From: an uncultured Prevotella sp.
Lineage (GTDB): Bacteria; Bacteroidota; Bacteroidia; Bacteroidales; Bacteroidaceae
Assembly (NCBI GenBank): GCA_905234145.1
Contig: CAJOGK010000010.1
Location: 1-34,047 of the forward strand
DNA: 34,047 nt
Direction of reading: 5' to 3'
Shown here: positions 31,730 through 34,047 of the stretch, in pieces
Layout: every line of letters begins with the position of its first letter
Position numbering within the stretch: position 1 is the first letter of the stretch
Position numbers and translations under genes: made by a program
Notes under the pieces: model-generated
The model's input: the letters and a program-made list of their open reading frames with translations, nothing else
Databases searched by the model: none
Told to the model about the DNA's origin: nothing

Positions 31730-34047
31730 ATGAAATTAAGAAATTTATTAGTAGCAGCAGTATTGCTGGTAACAGGGTTCGCATCAGCTCAGCAGATGCC
31801 AGAAATCCCTGTCGACAAGGATGTCCGTATTGGTAAATTAGACAACGGACTGACTTATTATCTTCGTCACAATGGCTTCCCTGAAAAGAAGGCAAACTTC
31901 TACATCGCCCAGCGTGTAGGTTCTATTCAGGAAGACGATTCTCAGCAAGGCTTGGCTCACTTCCTTGAGCACATGGCCTTTAATGGTTCAGAGCATTTCC
32001 CCACAGGAACGATGACTGAATATCTGCAATCCATCGGTGTGGAGTATGGCCGTAGCCTGAATGCTTATACCTCTATCGATCGTACCGTTTATTATATTGC
32101 GGATGTTTCTACAGAGCGTCAGACGGCCCTCGACTCTTGTATGCTGGTACTGAGAGACTGGTCAAGCGGTATTACTGTTTCTCCTCAGGAAATCGAGAAG
32201 GAGCGCGACGTAATCCATAATGAGTATCGTTTGCGCAACACCCCAATGGGTCGTATGCAGGAGCGTGCGCTGCCAAAACTCTTCCAGGGTTCAAAATATG
32301 GCTACCGTATGCCTATTGGTAAAATGGAGATTGTGGATAATTTCAAGCCAGAGGAGCTGGTGGCCTATTATAAGAAATGGTATCGCCCCGACAATCAGGC
32401 TATTGTAGTTGTTGGTGACATCGATGTAGATTATACTGAGAATCAGATCAAGCAGCTCTTTGGTGATATCAAGGTAGCTCCAGATGCTGCTAAGGTCATC
32501 GATGAACCTGTACCCGACAACGAAGCGCCTATCTTCGTGGCAGAAAAGGATAAGGAGCAGCAGTATTCTATCCTGATGCTCTCTATCAAGCGTGATCCTG
32601 TGCCAGCAGAGATGAAGAAAACAATGGCATTCCTTGTAACCGACTATCTGAGCGATATCGTTTGTGCGATGCTGAATAGCCGTTTCTCTGAGATTGCCCA
32701 GCAACCAGAATGTCCTTTCCTCCAGGTGATTGCCCAGGATGGCAACTTTATGCAGCTGGCTCGTACAAAGGATGCCCTGATGCTGCTTGGTGTAGCAAAA
32801 GAGGGTAAGGATGTCGAGACCCTTCAGGCTATCGCTCGCGAAGCTAAGCGTGCCCACGACTTTGGCTTTACAGCTACTGAGTATGCCCGTGCCAAGGCTG
32901 ATTATCTGAGTGCTTTGGAGAAGGCTTACACCAATCGCGAAAAGCGTAAGAATGCCGAATATGCCGATGAGTATATCGAGAACTATCTTGAAAATGATCC
33001 CATTCCATCGCTCGAAGACCTCTATCAGACGATGACCATGCTGGCTCAGCAGTTGCCTTTCGAGGTGATTAATCAGTATGCCCAGCAAATTATTGATACG
33101 AGCGGTAAGAATCTGGTTGCCTTCAATGTGGAGCAAGAGAAGGATGGCAAGACTTACGTAACCTCTGAACAGATGCAGGCTGGTTTGACAACCGTTAATG
33201 GCGAGACACTCACTGCTTGGGTCGATAATGTAAAAGAGGAACCACTGATTTCAGAATTACCAGCAAAGGGACAAATTGTAAAAGAGTCTGAGAATACGAC
33301 ACTTGGCTATAAGGAACTCACACTTTCCAATGGTGCAAAGGTCATCCTGAAGAAGACTGATTTCAAAGACGATCAGGTTCTGATGCAGGCAGAGGCCAAG
33401 GGTGGTATGTCGCTCTTCGGTAAGGAGGATGATATGAACCTGCAGCTTATCGAGCCAGTCCAGATGTTCAGTGGATTGGGTAATTTCTTAAAGTCAGAGC
33501 TCGACAAGGCACTTGCAGGTAAGCAGGCGAGTGTATCTACTAAGGTTACTGAAGATCGCCAGTATATCTCTGGTCGCTCTACGCCAAAGGATCTTGAGAC
33601 CCTCTTCCAGCTTACCTATCTTACGATGACCAACATTAAGAAGGACGTGAAGTCTGTGGCTGCATTTATGAATCAGATGCAGACTGTCCTCAGTCAAAAA
33701 AGCCTGAATCCATCGATGGTTTACAGCGATTCTGTGGCCAGCATCAAGAATAATCATAATCCGCTTTATATGATGCCAGAGGTTGAGGATATCCAGAAGT
33801 TCGATTACGATCGCACATTGGCCATGCTCAAGCAGCTTTATGGCAATGGCGGTCAGTTCGTCTATACCTTTATTGGTAACTTCGACGAGCAGCAGATTCG
33901 TCCGCTTATCGAGCAGTATATTGCTTCGCTGCCTGCAGGTAAGCCCGCTGAAGCTAAGGATATCCGTACGCTCTTCCGTGGTACTAAGGTTTGCAACTTC
34001 AATAAGAAGATGGAGACACCACAGGCTCAGACCACTGAGATTTGGCT
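31730..34047 (+). CDS. M16-family zinc protease (3' truncated by window end)
   Basis: At least 772 codons are open from ATG 31730 and the frame leaves the window without a stop. A signal peptide (MKLRNLLVAAVLLVTGFASA) precedes the first M16 domain. The inverted zinc motif HFLEH lies at 77-81 and the third ligand is probably E158 (77 residues after H81), as in pitrilysin. GVEYGRSLNAYTSIDRTVYYI and YRPDNQAIVVVGDID are typical. The second M16 domain (from about residue 515, LSNGAKVILKKTDFKDDQV) lacks the zinc motif, as expected. Family members of this type are about 930 residues. It acts in the periplasm on short or unfolded peptides. It follows the acyltransferase pair by 36 bases and may share its transcript. 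Confidence 0.93.
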   Translation, partial: MKLRNLLVAAVLLVTGFASAQQMPEIPVDKDVRIGKLDNGLTYYLRHNGFPEKKANFYIAQRVGSIQEDDSQQGLAHFLEHMAFNGSEHFPTGTMTEYLQSIGVEYGRSLNAYTSIDRTVYYIADVSTERQTALDSCMLVLRDWSSGITVSPQEIEKERDVIHNEYRLRNTPMGRMQERALPKLFQGSKYGYRMPIGKMEIVDNFKPEELVAYYKKWYRPDNQAIVVVGDIDVDYTENQIKQLFGDIKVAPDAAKVIDEPVPDNEAPIFVAEKDKEQQYSILMLSIKRDPVPAEMKKTMAFLVTDYLSDIVCAMLNSRFSEIAQQPECPFLQVIAQDGNFMQLARTKDALMLLGVAKEGKDVETLQAIAREAKRAHDFGFTATEYARAKADYLSALEKAYTNREKRKNAEYADEYIENYLENDPIPSLEDLYQTMTMLAQQLPFEVINQYAQQIIDTSGKNLVAFNVEQEKDGKTYVTSEQMQAGLTTVNGETLTAWVDNVKEEPLISELPAKGQIVKESENTTLGYKELTLSNGAKVILKKTDFKDDQVLMQAEAKGGMSLFGKEDDMNLQLIEPVQMFSGLGNFLKSELDKALAGKQASVSTKVTEDRQYISGRSTPKDLETLFQLTYLTMTNIKKDVKSVAAFMNQMQTVLSQKSLNPSMVYSDSVASIKNNHNPLYMMPEVEDIQKFDYDRTLAMLKQLYGNGGQFVYTFIGNFDEQQIRPLIEQYIASLPAGKPAEAKDIRTLFRGTKVCNFNKKMETPQAQTTEIW

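Noticed and set aside
32291..33136. 281-codon minus-strand frame opposite the M16 protease
   Set aside because: The plus strand encodes an uninterrupted M16 protein here. The antisense frame has no recognisable domain or promoter.

Overview
The window looks like chromosomal DNA of a Bacteroidales bacterium, most likely Prevotellaceae. The grounds are TAnnTTTG promoter boxes, little Shine-Dalgarno sequence, a HU-like/'smalltalk' locus, DUF4988-type lipoproteins, a glycine-lipid gene pair and the Bacteroidetes order of the division/cell-wall (dcw) cluster. No rRNA, tRNA, CRISPR array or intact mobile element was seen.

Layout: (1) 1-301 holds the end of a rightward gene pair and two convergent terminators. 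(2) 281-643 is a decayed HU-like plus smalltalk locus on the minus strand. (3) 644-1529 is a long gene-poor stretch full of dyad symmetry: a 26-bp perfect palindrome, a tandem 8-mer, a ~285-bp imperfect inverted repeat centred on a 50-bp perfect palindrome, and two further hairpins. (4) 1530-4117 is a leftward operon of an OmpA-family protein and two paralogous lipoproteins with short collagen-like Gly-X-Y blocks. (5) 4314-5360 is a glycosyltransferase-like gene that appears nearly leaderless. (6) 5376-8389 is a leftward pair with a 4-base overlap: a TPR/membrane/SpoIIE-phosphatase-like lipoprotein, then a FecCD-type permease. (7) 8528-10816 (GH9) converges with a leftward pair of an SPFH/prohibitin-like protein and a GH31 alpha-glycosidase (14023-10851), again overlapping by four bases.

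(8) 29643-14148 is a compact leftward dcw operon: mraZ, rsmH, ftsL-like, ftsI (PASTA), murE, mraY, murD, ftsW, murG, murC, ftsQ, ftsA, ftsZ. It ends at a strong intrinsic terminator and begins at a promoter carrying a 10-bp-periodic TGGGG/TGGTG array that fits an MraZ operator. The genes make the UDP-MurNAc-peptide, lipid I and lipid II, and the septal machinery that uses them. MurE carries DNPR, so the peptidoglycan should be meso-diaminopimelate type. (9) Divergent from mraZ are a PlsC-like and a GNAT/hemolysin-like acyltransferase resembling the glycine-lipid pair glsA/glsB, then an M16 zinc protease cut by the window end.

Most of the window is orthodox. The least explained parts are the palindrome-rich 644-1529 region beside the decayed HU locus, the phosphatase-like protein with altered metal-site residues, the spacer-like repeat read in frame inside GH31, the altered HHH motif of MraY, and the FtsA and FtsZ C-terminal tails.
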